Assembly: GCA_036937835.1 (NCBI GenBank)
Contig: CM072875.1
Location: forward strand, 14,335,001-14,399,000
DNA from: Pampus argenteus
Taxonomy: Eukaryota > Chordata > Actinopteri > Scombriformes > Stromateidae
Reading direction: 5' to 3'
Length of the DNA stretch: 64,000 nucleotides
The stretch's first letter is position 1. Each line of letters begins with the position of its first letter. Shown in pieces: positions 52,800 through 64,000 of the stretch. A model generated the notes under the pieces. It was not told the DNA's origin, did not search any database, and saw only the letters and a program-made list of their open reading frames with translations. A program made the translations under genes and the position numbers.

Positions 52800-53060
52800 G
52801 GAGCTTAATCCAGAGGTGCACCTCAGCAGCATCTGCCTGGGACTGGTGGGTTTAAGACTGAGCAGGGATCACTTATAATGGAATCCAATCCCTAGCTGTC
52901 TGTTTGAGAGGGCTGGAACTAATCGATCAGAGGGGAGCATCTGTGAAAGAGATGTTCAGAGAGGCAGCTTTGACTGCACTGGAGCCAGAAGGGCTACTGT
53001 CTGATGCCCCAGTTCTGGCATTACAGCTCAGCATTACCACTTGATACGCCAGTCAAGCTG
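52800..53060. promoter_or_regulatory. Enhancer-like block after the second MITE
   Basis: High-complexity segment with TAATCC (52806-52811) and ATCGAT (52922-52927), and no repeats. Texture-based call. Confidence 0.25.
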
Positions 53061-55556
53061 GCTTTGATGCAAAATATGAAACGGTAAAGCTTGCGCTTTT
53101 ATATCCCGACTTCTAATTGTATCATCTGTGGTGTCTTAGGAATTATCATGTCTTTCTTTCTATCTTTAATCCTCTGTCCATGTCCCTCTCCTTTTCACTC
53201 TCTACATATTTTATATCGGTTTCTGCGTTAAGTCCTTCCTCTCTGAACTCAATCCCCAGTCTGGCCCTCTGCTTGAGCCCCTCAGCTGCTGGTCTGCTCT
53301 CACACTAACCCCCTTGTTTATATCGGGACGCAATTAAGTTGAAGCCAAGTAGAGGAGTCCCAGAGAGAGAGGCAAGAGTGCAAGCTTGTGAGTCAGATTT
53401 CACCTTCTACACTCACTCACACACTCCTCCCTCCCCTATTTCACTCATTTTCTCTTTCCCTCCATCCCTTTAGCTCTGTCGCTTTTTGTTTTCTCTCTTT
53501 CTCACTTTGAACGTGCAAAAAAAAAAAAATTGCTATTTGATTGTCTTGAAAATAAAAAAAAAAAGTTTTTTAATTGATGCTAAAGTTAGTGTGTGCTTGC
53601 TGGATTCATTTTGTGCATGTGAAAAAGGTTCACTGGGAGAAAAATATGTAGCTTGATATAACCTGATGTACAGCGGAAAACGGCCAAAGCAAGACATTAC
53701 CTCATTTCTGTGTGATGTATTTTCAAACACGGAAGATTCAAGCAATAACTGATACAACTTTGTGCACCCAAATATCAATTGTATGCTTTGATTGGTGCAG
53801 AATCTTATTGTGTGTTCATTTGTGTGCCAAAAACATTGATTCTTAGTACTTTGTATCATTGTCAACTGTTGACTGCTATTTCTTGTTTTGTTTCTTTTTG
53901 TCATAGAGGAACTGCTTTGAGTGCTAAGTTCACATTCTCCACATGTGTGGTCCGTCGGCCCAGGGGACCTATCCCAGAATCCCAGACACACGTGTGCAGG
54001 CAGAAGCAGTAGTGCAATTCAGAGTAGGTAAACAGTGCTCTTACTGGCCACTGCACACCCTCCTCATCTAAACAACACCAAATTAACTACTTTGTAGGAC
54101 AATACTGCAAAAACACACACAAATACAAGCATGTTAGTTCATCTTGAGAACATTTTTTGGAGCATATTTTTAAACCACTTACTCAGACCTTAAGCCAAGT
54201 CAGGATATTTATTTCTTTATAGGTTAGACTATAAATTGCAGTATCCATTAAATATCTTATAGATCATCGTTCCTTCCTGGTTAAATTTGGTGTGAAGCAT
54301 CTTGATTGGCCCTATTTGAACATTCCTTCCCAGCAGTGCAAGTGTGCCTCACTTTCAAGGGAGAGATGCAGGAGAAACTCCAGGGATGTGTGTAGCGTTG
54401 ACGGACAGGGGGATAAACAGAGGGATTGTCCCTGACCTCCCAACACCAGTCTGGAGGAAGACGAATAGCCCCCCAATGGGCCCTGAGCAGATAAAATACA
54501 CCCTACCGTCTTCAACACCAGGTGTGACAGCCATCAGGGGTGGCCTATCAGCAGGAGGTACAGAGAAGGGGAGGTAAGGGTGAGGGGGCACATTAGGAAC
54601 ATATCAGCAATTACTCTGTGGGTTTATTTTTCTTCCTGCTTTAACGCCTGGATACCAAGTTACATTCATCCTGGGTGTTGATTGTATCTTAAGGTTCTTA
54701 AGTGAGAACACTTTGCAGAGGCATTTATCGATTATCTGATAATACACTGAAACACGTTAATGTTATGTTATAGCAACTATTTAAAAGCCCCGCAGTTTGT
54801 TTACTTGTCAGAGCTGAGTTTTTCTTCAGCTCTTCAGCATTTCGTGGCCTTGATTTTTCTTTTTTTTTTTGGCTTTGGTGTTTATCTGGGAAGCTCAGTT
54901 CCATCTTGCTGTTGCAAATCAACTTCTTTATGTAATGGAATTCACAGGGTCGAGGACATGTTTACCTCTTTTTCCAGGCCCATTAGGCACCAAGCGGCTA
55001 TATCATATCTGACACAAGAGAATGGCCTCAATCTGTTTTAGCCATGATCTCTGACTGCATGGGCCCCACATCTTCAGACTGGCCTCTGCAAGCAGAGATA
55101 TGAAGAAGGATGATAGTCATTTATATGTCTTGAACTTTAAACAATAAATGTGTTGTGGGTGTAGACATCCCACAGACTAAATGGGCTCAGTTGCGTGTAG
55201 TTTGAGCTATGGAGCAGGACAAAGGGTTTTCAGGCACTCAAGACCACAAAAGTTGAAAATAGCCCCACGGAGGTTAGATTTAGTCTGTAAAGTGACATAT
55301 TTTTTTCTCATGAAACAGCATATGCTAATTCTGTCTAAGTAGTATTTTTTTATTTTTTTTTGCATTCTGAAGTGTCAAACTGATCTGCAAAAATAAAAGA
55401 AAGAAGCTGTGTGCAAGAGGAGCTCGTGTGAAAAAAGGAAGCCCAGACCTCTAATTTCCTGTGTGAGCATTTGCCATAGAACGGGAAGGCCAGACCACTT
55501 TGCGGCTATCAGAAATCAGCCCAATAGTCCCCGGAGCCACCCCTGCCCTCACGATA

Positions 55557-55582
55557 CCCCCTCACTAACCCCCCACCCCCCC
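55557..55582 (-). other. C-rich tract, quadruplex-capable on the minus strand
   Basis: C5 (55557-55561), a 7-base loop, C6 (55569-55574), one base, C7 (55576-55582). The last run can count as two C3 runs, giving four G runs on the minus strand (i-motif on the plus strand). Confidence 0.5.
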
Positions 55583-55770
55583 GCCTTTTCCTCTCAGCCC
55601 AGGCCCCAGGGCCACTGTGGGTTAACCTCGCTCAGCCGTGACCAGAAAACAGAGTGATATCTTACTCATCTAATCCCCCCTCAGTCATCATGCAATAAAG
55701 TATGCCTTCCAACCTTTGACCTCACAAGTCAGAACAACCCTCCCTCACCACCCTCCAGCAACACCACCCT

Positions 55771-55794
55771 ACCAACCCCTACCAACCCCTACCA
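55771..55794. repeat. 10-bp tandem repeat ACCAACCCCT
   Basis: Two full units and a partial third, with a variant unit just upstream. Confidence 0.8.
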
Positions 55795-55994
55795 TGGGAC
55801 CTATAAAGAAGGGGAGTCAGATAGTTTGGAACCACAATTAACAGTCACAGGCATATTGTCATTGCCAAGATAAAATGAGTCTGAAAGTCAGAAGTTTAAC
55901 ATAGTAGTTTTAAAGTGCAAGATGGTAGTTTTTCCATTATAAATCTTTGTCTAACAATATAGAATGACTGGATTGTTTAATGATACAAGTGAGA

Positions 55995-56014
55995 CCCCCC
56001 CCCCCCCCCCCCCC
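55995..56014. repeat. Poly(C) tract, 20 bases
   Basis: Uninterrupted C20 (G20 on the minus strand), rare in AT-rich vertebrate DNA. The exact length is prone to sequencing error. Confidence 0.9.
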
Positions 56015-56551
56015 AGATTACTTACAACTTATATACATATTTTATATTATATTGTATATATTTAGTTTCTTGACAACAAACCTAAAAGTGAACTGATTTG
56101 CATTTCTTCAAGTTTCTATAATATATATATATATTTTTATAGCAGCATATACAAAATAATCGTACACTTGGTGATTGGATGTTTCGTTGTTAACTTCTGT
56201 CTTTTTGTTTATGTTTATCTTTTGACTATTCATAAAAAAACAGAATTGTCTACTCTTTTGTATTCATGATTCAACAAGGAGTGTTTTATCCATGCCTTAG
56301 AGTGCCCCAACTGCCGATCCCCTAAAAAGTGACTTTAACTTCTGGATACATAAAATAACTCCACTATTAAATATACATATGTCACTGCTCTCTTTCTCTC
56401 TTGTAATGTCTGATTTATCCCCCTTTATTCTTTACCTCTTCAGCTTCTGTCCATTCAGATGCTTTTGACATACACCAGATGCAGAAACATACAGCAGATA
56501 CATCTGCTGTAGTCCCACCTTTATACCCGCATCTGTGATTAGGAATATCAC

Positions 56552-56578
56552 AGAGAGAGAGAGAGAGCAAGAGAGAGC
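56552..56578. repeat. (AG)n microsatellite
   Basis: AG units with one CA interruption. Confidence 0.9.
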
Positions 56579-56859
56579 CTTTTCTGACAGTGAGGACATA
56601 AGGACATGAGGAGAGCACAGGGCATGATGTACGCAGTATGACCATATGATAATTAAAAGAAAGACATGCACACATGTGGAGATTTTTGAATGTGTTGTGT
56701 CTGTGTGTGTAGCTGGCAGTGTGCCTTTAAAGGCTCATGCACACTGGCTTTGGATGGCTTGTGTGTGCACATGTTGGAATACAGTGCATGTGTGCATGCG
56801 TGTGTGCAGACAGAGGGAGAGAGAGAAAGCCTAAAGCTGGTTAAAGGGGTTCAGGGCTC

Positions 56860-57020
56860 CCTTGCTCCAGCACATCTGGGCTTTATATCAGGCCTTTAAT
56901 TAATCCTGAGTGAAGGCCAGGCAGTGACAGGCTGACTGGGCAGGCTCCAGTCCAGGACAGGGCCTGATTTATTACAACTGAGCTCCGACCAGCATTGATT
57001 TATTTCAGACTGAGGTGAGG
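56860..57020. promoter_or_regulatory. Enhancer-like block with TTAATTAATCC
   Basis: Overlapping homeodomain motifs TTAATTAA (56896-56903) and TAATCC (56901-56906) follow GGGCTTTATATCAGGCC. Dense GC-richer text continues to 57000. No recognisable frame. Confidence 0.3.
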
Positions 57021-57498
57021 GGAGAGTAAAGGGGGTGTGTTTAAGTGGATTGGGGGCTGGACTACAGGAACAGCACTGTTAAACTGGGAGGGGAAAGACA
57101 CTAAGACTGAGGGATGTCAGAGTGACTGAGAAAGGTGAGTCACAGGTTGGGAGTGAAGACAGGAGAGGTAGTGGCTTTGTAATGCCTTGCTTTAATAGTT
57201 TGCATATCACCGGAGGCTAGTCTTACTGTTAAGGACTCAAGCAATTGAGAGCCAAAGAGAGAGAGAGAAAGAGAGGGATGATGGATGTGCTGGAGGAAGA
57301 GGGAGGGCTTATCAAAGTTAAAAACCTTTCTCCATCAGGTGTATTATGTTCTCTCCCAGACATGTGCTGTCAGTCAGAGGGACTCCTCTTGCCTTATCTC
57401 CCCACATAAGGAGGCTGTAAATCCATCTCTGCTCATTTACCTTAATCATGACAGTCATCAGCAAAACACAGAGGGGCATATCTCTTCACCGCTTCTAA

Positions 57499-57543
57499 CC
57501 CCACCCCCCCAACACCCCCTAACACTACCGAACCCCCACCCCC
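57499..57543 (-). other. C-rich tract with five C runs
   Basis: Runs of C4, C7, C5, C5 and C5 with loops of 1, 4, 13 and 1 bases. Quadruplex potential on the minus strand, weakened by one long loop. Confidence 0.45.
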
Positions 57544-58016
57544 ACCATGGGGCCTCTTTGTTGGGCAGCAGGAGGAGTATGTAAAAAGGATGTTCTTTTT
57601 TTATTATCTAACACATGCATCAAGTGCACACAGCGTTGAGGAATGTGATATGTGTGTGTGTCTGTTTGTCTCTGCATTTGTGTGTATGTATATTGCTGAC
57701 TCAGTAATTCCTGTCGCATCCCTACGTGTCGTGGAAAAGTGTGGCAGGGTTTTTATGAGCCTCCGTTGCTGTGTGCCCTCAACATGCTTCCTTCTGATAA
57801 GACTTTAGATTTTATGAGATTCTGTGCTTGGACAGTTCACAAATTGAAGATCTTGCTTTTATTGTGCGAGAAAAATTCAATACAGCAAACCTATCTTTTT
57901 ACGTTCCTTATTATACACAAAATTAACCGACAGTGTTCAAGTTTTAGAACATGATCTCTTTCCAAATCAGGAGGGTGTAAACTTAATATTCTCATAATTT
58001 TATTTATGGAGTTATT

Positions 58017-58019
<3 letters not shown>

Positions 58020-58062
<43 letters not shown>
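58020..58062. repeat. (TA)20 microsatellite
   Basis: Twenty uninterrupted AT units, fully self-complementary. Confidence 0.95.
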
Positions 58063-58065
<3 letters not shown>

Positions 58066-58139
58066 CTTGATTTATGTTAACGTAAGTTATGGTAAGAATT
58101 TGTAAGAAACAAAAGTTTCACTGTCTGACTAAATCTCCT

Positions 58140-58270
58140 CATTGCCATTCAAGCATCCCTGGCCTTGACAAGTGACTGGCTCTGAATCCAACAGTCTGCT
58201 GTGATTAATGGGCCTTTTTAAAACTATCGTCTAGACGTCAATTCCCAAAATACCTTGGGGCATAAGGACA
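58140..58270. promoter_or_regulatory. Enhancer-like block with shared CTGTGATTAATGG motif
   Basis: Contains one of three copies of CTGTGATTAAT in the window (58199-58209) in otherwise unique, high-complexity text between AT-rich tracts. Confidence 0.25.
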
Positions 58271-58729
58271 CATCATTGTTGTTACAGGGCTGCCACCCCT
58301 AACTCCTCCCACTCCCCATTACAGCATTTGTTTCCTCTATTCCTATGTCATAAATATGTGGAAATTTTAGTCTTTTAACCATTTTTTTCATTGATTACTT
58401 CATTAATTCATTTATGAAAAAAAAAGATGTCTTTTTAACTTTATACTTTAAGAACTGGATCTGATTCTTTTTAGAAGTCTGTCATGAAGTGCTCTTGTCT
58501 TCTGTAGATGTAAAAGCAGTTTACTGTTTACTGTTGGGGTGCGAACAAAAGCAAAATGTTGGTGATTTTTAACTTATTTTCTTTATTAACCATACTGTAT
58601 GTGCAAATTACACTGACAGTAGATTGCGTTAAAAGTCCAAGTGTAAAAAAAAAAAGACAGAGTATGTAGGTTTTTTTTCTTTCTTCCTTTAGTTTGACAT
58701 ATTTTTAATTTAAGGAATTAAAGGTACTC

Positions 58730-59100
58730 AGAGGATTTACTGAAAATTTATAGCACTATGGAGCAAAGTTTTTATGAGCGGGTCTCAGTTTTGTTTGTAT
58801 CGCGCACATGGACTCTTGAAACACACCACACTTTTCCTGCCATTAGATTCACACTATTACAGTGATTGGCTGTTGGTAGCAGTAGCACGCAGACCAACAA
58901 CAAAGGCAGAAGGAGAAGAGACTACAAGCTAGCAAACATGGACATCACATTGTATCATTTGAAACACACCAATAACAAATTTGGCTTTGCAAATATTTGA
59001 GTGTCTGAAGGAAGGACATACATTCAGTACATGTGTTAATGCTTTTTGGTAACACTGAATGTAAACATAACTTTCTTTGCAAGTAAAGAAAGGCAGCTTT
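58730..59100. repeat. Possible decayed repeat with an internal 13-bp direct repeat
   Basis: The 13-mer TTGAAACACACCA occurs at 58816-58828 and again at 58959-58971, and each copy follows an ACATGGAC at 58806-58813 and 58936-58943. The text between them (GATTGGCTGTTGGTAGCAG, then AAGGCAGAAGGAGAAGAGAC) has the flavour of fish interspersed repeats. I cannot assign a family, and neither end is defined. Confidence 0.25.
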
Positions 59101-61539
59101 GAACAGGTCAGTGAACGTAGCGGAGCGTTTGTGTGATGCTATGTTTTTAAATAAGGAATATTGTTTCTTGAGTGAAAACCGGAATCTGGTATCTTTGAGA
59201 CTTTATGAGTGAAAGCCTCTAAAGGGTCTAAATCAGCTGACTAGAAACTGGTTGGAGAGTGAACTGAGGATTCATGGGATACAGGAAATACCCGTACTGC
59301 AGAGACCAGACATGTTACTGCCAAAGTCTTTCAGTTTCTGCAGCAGCGCTACAATAAAGTGATTATGTCTGACTGGTTAAAGATATAGGCTTCAGTGTCA
59401 GAATCTGACGGGGTCACAAATGGAAGAAGAAGCTGCAACCCAGTGACCACAACCTGAATTGCTGCATTATAAATTTGGTCTAGAAGCCAGCGGGATTCAT
59501 GTTGTCCCGAATCCTCCCGCCAGCACTTCACGGTTGCCAGAGGGGAAACAGAGCAACAGAGTTTAAGCTCTTGCCAAGACTGGAATGAGCCTGTGCTGTT
59601 TGTGAGGTCGAGACTGGGGCTTTTGAGTACCGCAGACTCATATCTCCCTCCCTATCCCCTTCCCTCACATAGGCCAGAGACGGCCACTTTCAGTGCGCCC
59701 ATGGGAGATGGGGAATTCAGCCTGCCACCCCTAAGCAAAACCTCTTTTCATAGACATACAATCTCTAATACTGCAAGGAATGTGCTTTTTATAGATAGAA
59801 AATGTCAAAAAGAGAGAGAGAGAGTTTTTTTTTTTAAAGTTTAATCTTGTGCTCAAATCCTTGTTTAGATCGGGGTGTTTGTGACATTAAAGATAGGAGC
59901 AAACCAGCAGCAGGGGAAATTTTAAGGATTCGTTTTTAAAAAACATCCAATAAAATGTATCATGACACCCTGGTAATGTTTGAGCAAATATTGTGGGACT
60001 CCTTGGACTCACAATCCTACATTCATTAGTCCATTAATCATGATATTGACCATTTGCAAAATCCTTCCCAAAACAGCAATTACCCAATCATAGTGTGGCA
60101 ACCTGCCTGTCAAGCCAGGTAGTGATTTCTTATGTTTTACCCTCTCCAAAACAAAAAAAACAAGCTTTCTGCCTAGTGTTACAGTATGTAGGCTAACCAT
60201 TTAAGGTTTAGAAGCATTTTGTTTCATTATTTTTGCGGGGTTACAGATTATATTTCAAAAAGACACGTTGATGACTAGCATATCCTGTTATTTCCCCATG
60301 TGAAAGCCAGTCCTGGAAGCTAGTTTAAGTTAGTATGAGCAGCTCCTGCTGTTTATTGGATTTGGATTAAGGCAGCAACAACCAGAGCCAACTTCACCCT
60401 AGATAGTGTTTCCCCAACCACACTGGTTGGTCATCAAAATGTTCTTATGTAATGTAAGATACTGTTGAAAAAAGTACACACACACACTATGAAATAACAT
60501 TTAAAGCGTAAATCTAAATTCTGTCTTGTTTGTCCAAAGTAGTTTATTGCATCCAGATCAGCCAACAGCTATAGTAGAACAAATAACATTTTAATTGCAT
60601 TTTATTTAATACTGTATAATACTAATTCACTTCTAAATGGATCACTAGCTGGTGAGGATGCAGCCTTTTTTTATTGGGACGTGTAGCTATCGCCTCATTA
60701 TAGTCCTGCCATGTTTAGGGGTTTACAGGGTTCTCATTTTAAACAACATTAAAAAGTCACCTTGAGTTTTTAACCAAAGCACATCATTTTGGCATTGGCA
60801 TTTGTCATTTAATACAATTAATTTTTGAGCCGTCACTAATTTCATTATTTACACCTGTACTATTCCTGATATAACTAGTTAAAATTCCTCCTAATAAGAG
60901 GAGTAGTGCAGGGTTTATCAAATGGACTTTGTGTGACTAAAATGTAAAATCATATTAATACAGCTTATTTATTACCTTTATTATCATTGTCATCAATCCC
61001 ATCATCATCTACATTGTCATTATCTTGAGCGTCATCATCCCTACCATCATTATCATTACACTCACTGTCATCACTGTTGTCATTAGCACACTCCTGGTAC
61101 CTGGTGTTCATTTTGGTGAACAGGCTACACAAAAATAGTTGGTCTGTTCTGCCCAAATTTTGCGGAGATCATATTTCTGTTTAGGTCATTTTAACATGCT
61201 TGAGGAATCGTGTAAATCACATTTAAAAGGGCATATACACCTCATTATACCACTGAAACTCTAATTCAGTGAAGTGCACTGGAGAATATTCAGACCTCAT
61301 TTGCGGTGTAAACATGTCTTTACTTATCCAGATTACCTCTGCAGATCAGATTACCCTTTCTTTCCTGACGTCCCTCAACAGCGCAGTTAAAGAAACCAAC
61401 CCTGGTATCCCAAAGCAACTGGTGGCCCGACAATATTTTCTCTTAATTAGATGTGTTTTAAGTCATTACAATCTATTTCATACCGTGCTCATGTTACAGC
61501 AGTTAAGTATTTTTTTGTATATGTTACAGTGACGTGCGC
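59101..61539. other. Non-coding DNA
   Basis: No gene seen beyond repeats already listed; AT-rich from 59800 onward. Confidence 0.55.
60980..61086. repeat. Degenerate (TCA)n tract
   Basis: A 107-base imperfect TCA/TTA-type trinucleotide tract. Its minus-strand frame reads as Asp/Asn-rich peptide, an artefact of the repeat and not an acidic protein. Confidence 0.85.
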
Positions 61540-61860
61540 TTGGACTGCTTGCTGGATGTCTAGTAAAGCTCAAGGCCACAAGCAGCGAGACCCGTCCATC
61601 ATTGGCAGTTATTAGGGAAGACCACCGGTGAACCAGGGCCATTTGGTGGGCCTAATAACAACGTGAATGGGAGAGCTGAGGGACAGGAAGTGCAGACAGG
61701 CCGGTGCTGAGAAAAGCACTTTTCAACGAAGGAGGCCTCCTTGGAAAAAAACAATGACAAAAGCCTATATAAGCCTGAAACACTCCCATGGTTTACTTCC
61801 AGAGGACAACTCGCTGCTATCACTTGACGCTTTTGCTCAAAGATTGAAACAATAATGGTG
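61540..61860. promoter_or_regulatory. Strong enhancer- or promoter-like block
   Basis: Among the most structured non-repeat segments. Seen: a perfect 14-base palindrome AAGGAGGCCTCCTT (61729-61742); AACAATG (61750-61756, SOX-type); TATATAAG (61766-61773, TATA-like); and an inverted SOX-type pair ATTGAAACAAT (61843-61853). GGCCATTTGGTGGGCC lies near 61638. The frames on both strands (62 and 101 codons) are unrecognisable and overlap each other, so they are likely chance. Regulatory function is inferred. Confidence 0.35.
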
Positions 61861-61999
61861 GGGGGAAAAAGGGTCGGAAAATAATCACAAATCCTGTAAA
61901 ACAAACCAAATATCCTCCCATTTCACAACAATGAACAGGTTAATCGTGAAACAAGTGCAACTACAACAACAACGGCTAAAGGATTATATCCGTCGTCCT

Positions 62000-62170
62000 A
62001 TCCTGTAATCCAGTTGCTTGGTTGGAACCAAAGCCAGTTTGACAGTAAAGATTTGAGACCCCACGTGTTTTAACTGCCCATCAACATGGGAGGCTTTTCA
62101 TTTTACAGCCCGGGGTTTATTGCGCGACAGCTTAAACATAGCTCAGGTTTCACGCAGGACTGTTTCACTG
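62000..62170. promoter_or_regulatory. Enhancer-like block with TTGGTT-AACCAA inverted repeat
   Basis: TTGGTTGGAACCAA at 62018-62031 is a 6+2+6 inverted repeat, followed by the E-box CACGTG (62063-62068) and a CpG-containing stretch GTTTATTGCGCGAC near 62115. Function is inferred. Confidence 0.3.
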
Positions 62171-64000
62171 TTCTGCCTCTTTCGTCTCCTGACTGGAGTG
62201 TAAAAGGGGAAAAGAGGCATCTTGGCTCGGGGGAACCAATATGAACCGAGTGTAAAGAAAAAAAAAATAACACTTTAAGTGATCTTTGACCTGAAAACTA
62301 TAATAAACTGTGATAAGCCTGATGATTCCAACAGTCAAGAAGTAATAAGTGATGTACAGCTCGGAGAAATAACTCACCATTTGTCTGTTTTTACAACTTA
62401 AAAACATGACCTACAGTGTGATACCACTGTGAGTACAATATGCACTGTAAAATACTTTCAGATGTCTACGGCATCTTTATTGAAGACTAAATAACACGAA
62501 GAGATACATTTCAGGAAAAAAGTCATTTTCAAAAAATATATGAACAGAGCGGTTTAGCACCTTGCACAAAATTGAGGGTCACATGTGTCCAAGCTATACA
62601 AATCAAATATTTTCAGCCTATACCAACCTATAAATATCAGTACTTTGCAGGCTCATTTAACAGTTTATTTCCTACGATATGTTTATGTAAAACACTGAAA
62701 GCCAGCAAAGTCATTAGTGGCTCTGACATCAGACTTGTGTGAGGCCTGGAATAGCTCCTTATCTGGTTAAATGGACCAATGGCAGAGAAAGATTTACTGT
62801 TCGGCATAAAGGCAACCCTGAAACAGGAGACACTACACCAGTGTTTTTTAATAACGTTGCGCACTGTAATTGCACAGAAGGGAACAAGCAGCAAAATGAT
62901 ACTCTAAACCACTAAGAGAGTCACAGTTTAGAAATTCCCAAACTGTCATCCTGAACAAGGCTGCATTCATCCCCTGTATATGTGACACGGCATCATGCAG
63001 TGCGTTTATTGATTGCAAATATGAAATATTGGTGTGGAATTCCAATCACAGAGGACAATCTGCATTGTCTATAATCATACCGTGTTCATTTTAATACTTG
63101 GTAGCTAAGAAACAGTTGTGGCTGAGAGGTACTGCTCCAACTATTTGTTATATCTGGGGAGCTCATTGAGTTGATGTCAGGTCTGCTATGAGAGACTGAG
63201 GAATGATGAAATGAAATGATGCTTGGCCAGACGAAGATCCCAAACTAGCAGCCATAACACTGACCACTACGACCATCCACCATGAAAACAGACACAGGTT
63301 TTTTATTTACCATGAAACCTTGGAGACAGACAAGCTAAAACTAACAAAATCATATAGGGAGTATTGCTCTGAACTGTTCATCTATTTTTTTTCCTATTGT
63401 TTTCTCAAACTACAGAATTATACAGAAATATCACATTCTAAATTTAAACACGTGAGTTCCTATTATAGTGCAGGTGTCCTTTGCATTAAGACTAAGAGAG
63501 TAGTAGATGGATGTATACCCTTTATATAGCATCTGATGAGTTAGTCTCTCGTGATTTATAAACAGCCAAATAAACATAGTATCTGTACAGTAAGTGCTCC
63601 TTAAAATATAAGGAAAAATGTGTATTTTTGCTGTTATAAATAAATTTAATCAATTTAGCATCTTACAGTTATTCCAAATTCCATAACTGCTATGGCTCTT
63701 AGTTCCAAGTCCCTTTCTTATACTAAAATATTCAAAACAGGAAACAAATCCTGTGATTTACAGGAGCAGGATGGTGTATGTGAGATCAGCTTAAAATACA
63801 TTACTCTATAGTCATGTTCATCATAATGAGGAAACACATCACAATGCAAACGTGTGGTTTACTCCACACAAGCAGCTATAAAACAACCCATACCAGACCC
63901 GTTGCTTCATAAATAATACGTGTTAAAGGGATCAATTCATTGCTAGTTTAATGGGATTTGTTGACCATGAGAAAATATAGAATATCACCAGACTTATCGT
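62171..64000. other. Non-coding DNA to window end
   Basis: AT-rich with short unrecognisable frames; nothing further seen. Confidence 0.55.

Larger units (their letters stand above)
53061..56859. other. Non-coding DNA with C-rich tracts
   Basis: No gene seen. Pyrimidine-rich stretches at 53150-53300 and 53400-53500, an A13 run at 53517, C-rich tracts at 55557-55582 and 55995-56014, a 10-bp tandem repeat and an AG array. 54340-54600 and 54780-55080 are higher-complexity. Confidence 0.55.

Noticed and set aside
53533..53991. 152-codon minus-strand frame
   Set aside because: Its tail translates an A/T-rich run; no domain, no splice or promoter context.
60965..61156. Minus-strand Asp/Asn-rich 'acidic protein'
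   Set aside because: It is the translation of the degenerate TCA repeat.
1..64000. CRISPR arrays, operons, riboswitches, prophage or plasmid features
   Set aside because: No regularly spaced repeats, ribosome-binding sites or gene clusters; the DNA is vertebrate in character.

Overview
This window looks like non-coding nuclear DNA from a teleost fish, probably a percomorph. It is AT-rich and CpG-poor by eye, full of microsatellites and homopolymer runs, and has stop codons in all frames on both strands. The best lineage evidence is the mobile-element remnants, which resemble families common in teleost genomes: a decayed L2/CR1-like LINE (26760-27480), a tRNA-derived SINE (37640-37889) and two MITE-like elements (14390-14534 and 52387-52648). 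These family assignments rest on recognition, not on a search.

I find no protein-coding gene, tRNA, rRNA, snRNA or microRNA hairpin that I can defend. The longest open frames (up to 156 codons) fall in repeats or show no recognisable domain, and most are mirrored by equally long frames on the other strand. The window is therefore either an intergenic gene desert or part of a very large intron. The sequence does not say which, and I cannot name the locus.

Layout. 1-6.5 kb: featureless AT-rich DNA with short repeats. 6.6-13.5 kb: several high-complexity blocks with paired transcription-factor motifs (RUNX-type inverted repeat, paired GATA sites, homeodomain palindromes), which resemble conserved enhancers. 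14.4 kb: a MITE. 15-26 kb: microsatellites, two more enhancer-like blocks and a canonical G-quadruplex motif. 26.8-27.5 kb: the LINE fossil. 28-37 kb: mostly featureless, with one paired homeodomain motif and one GC-richer block. 37.3-38.6 kb: enhancer-like DNA flanking a SINE, and a TATA-containing promoter-like motif string. 39-52 kb: AT-rich DNA with large TA, CA and T tracts. 52.4-62.2 kb: a second MITE, C-rich tracts able to form quadruplexes on the minus strand, a 40-bp TA array and several enhancer-like blocks, of which 61540-61860 and 62000-62170 look best.

No previously undescribed system can be demonstrated here. The most promising material is the set of short symmetric motif arrangements in the enhancer-like blocks. 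Whether these are conserved is the decisive question and cannot be answered from this sequence alone.
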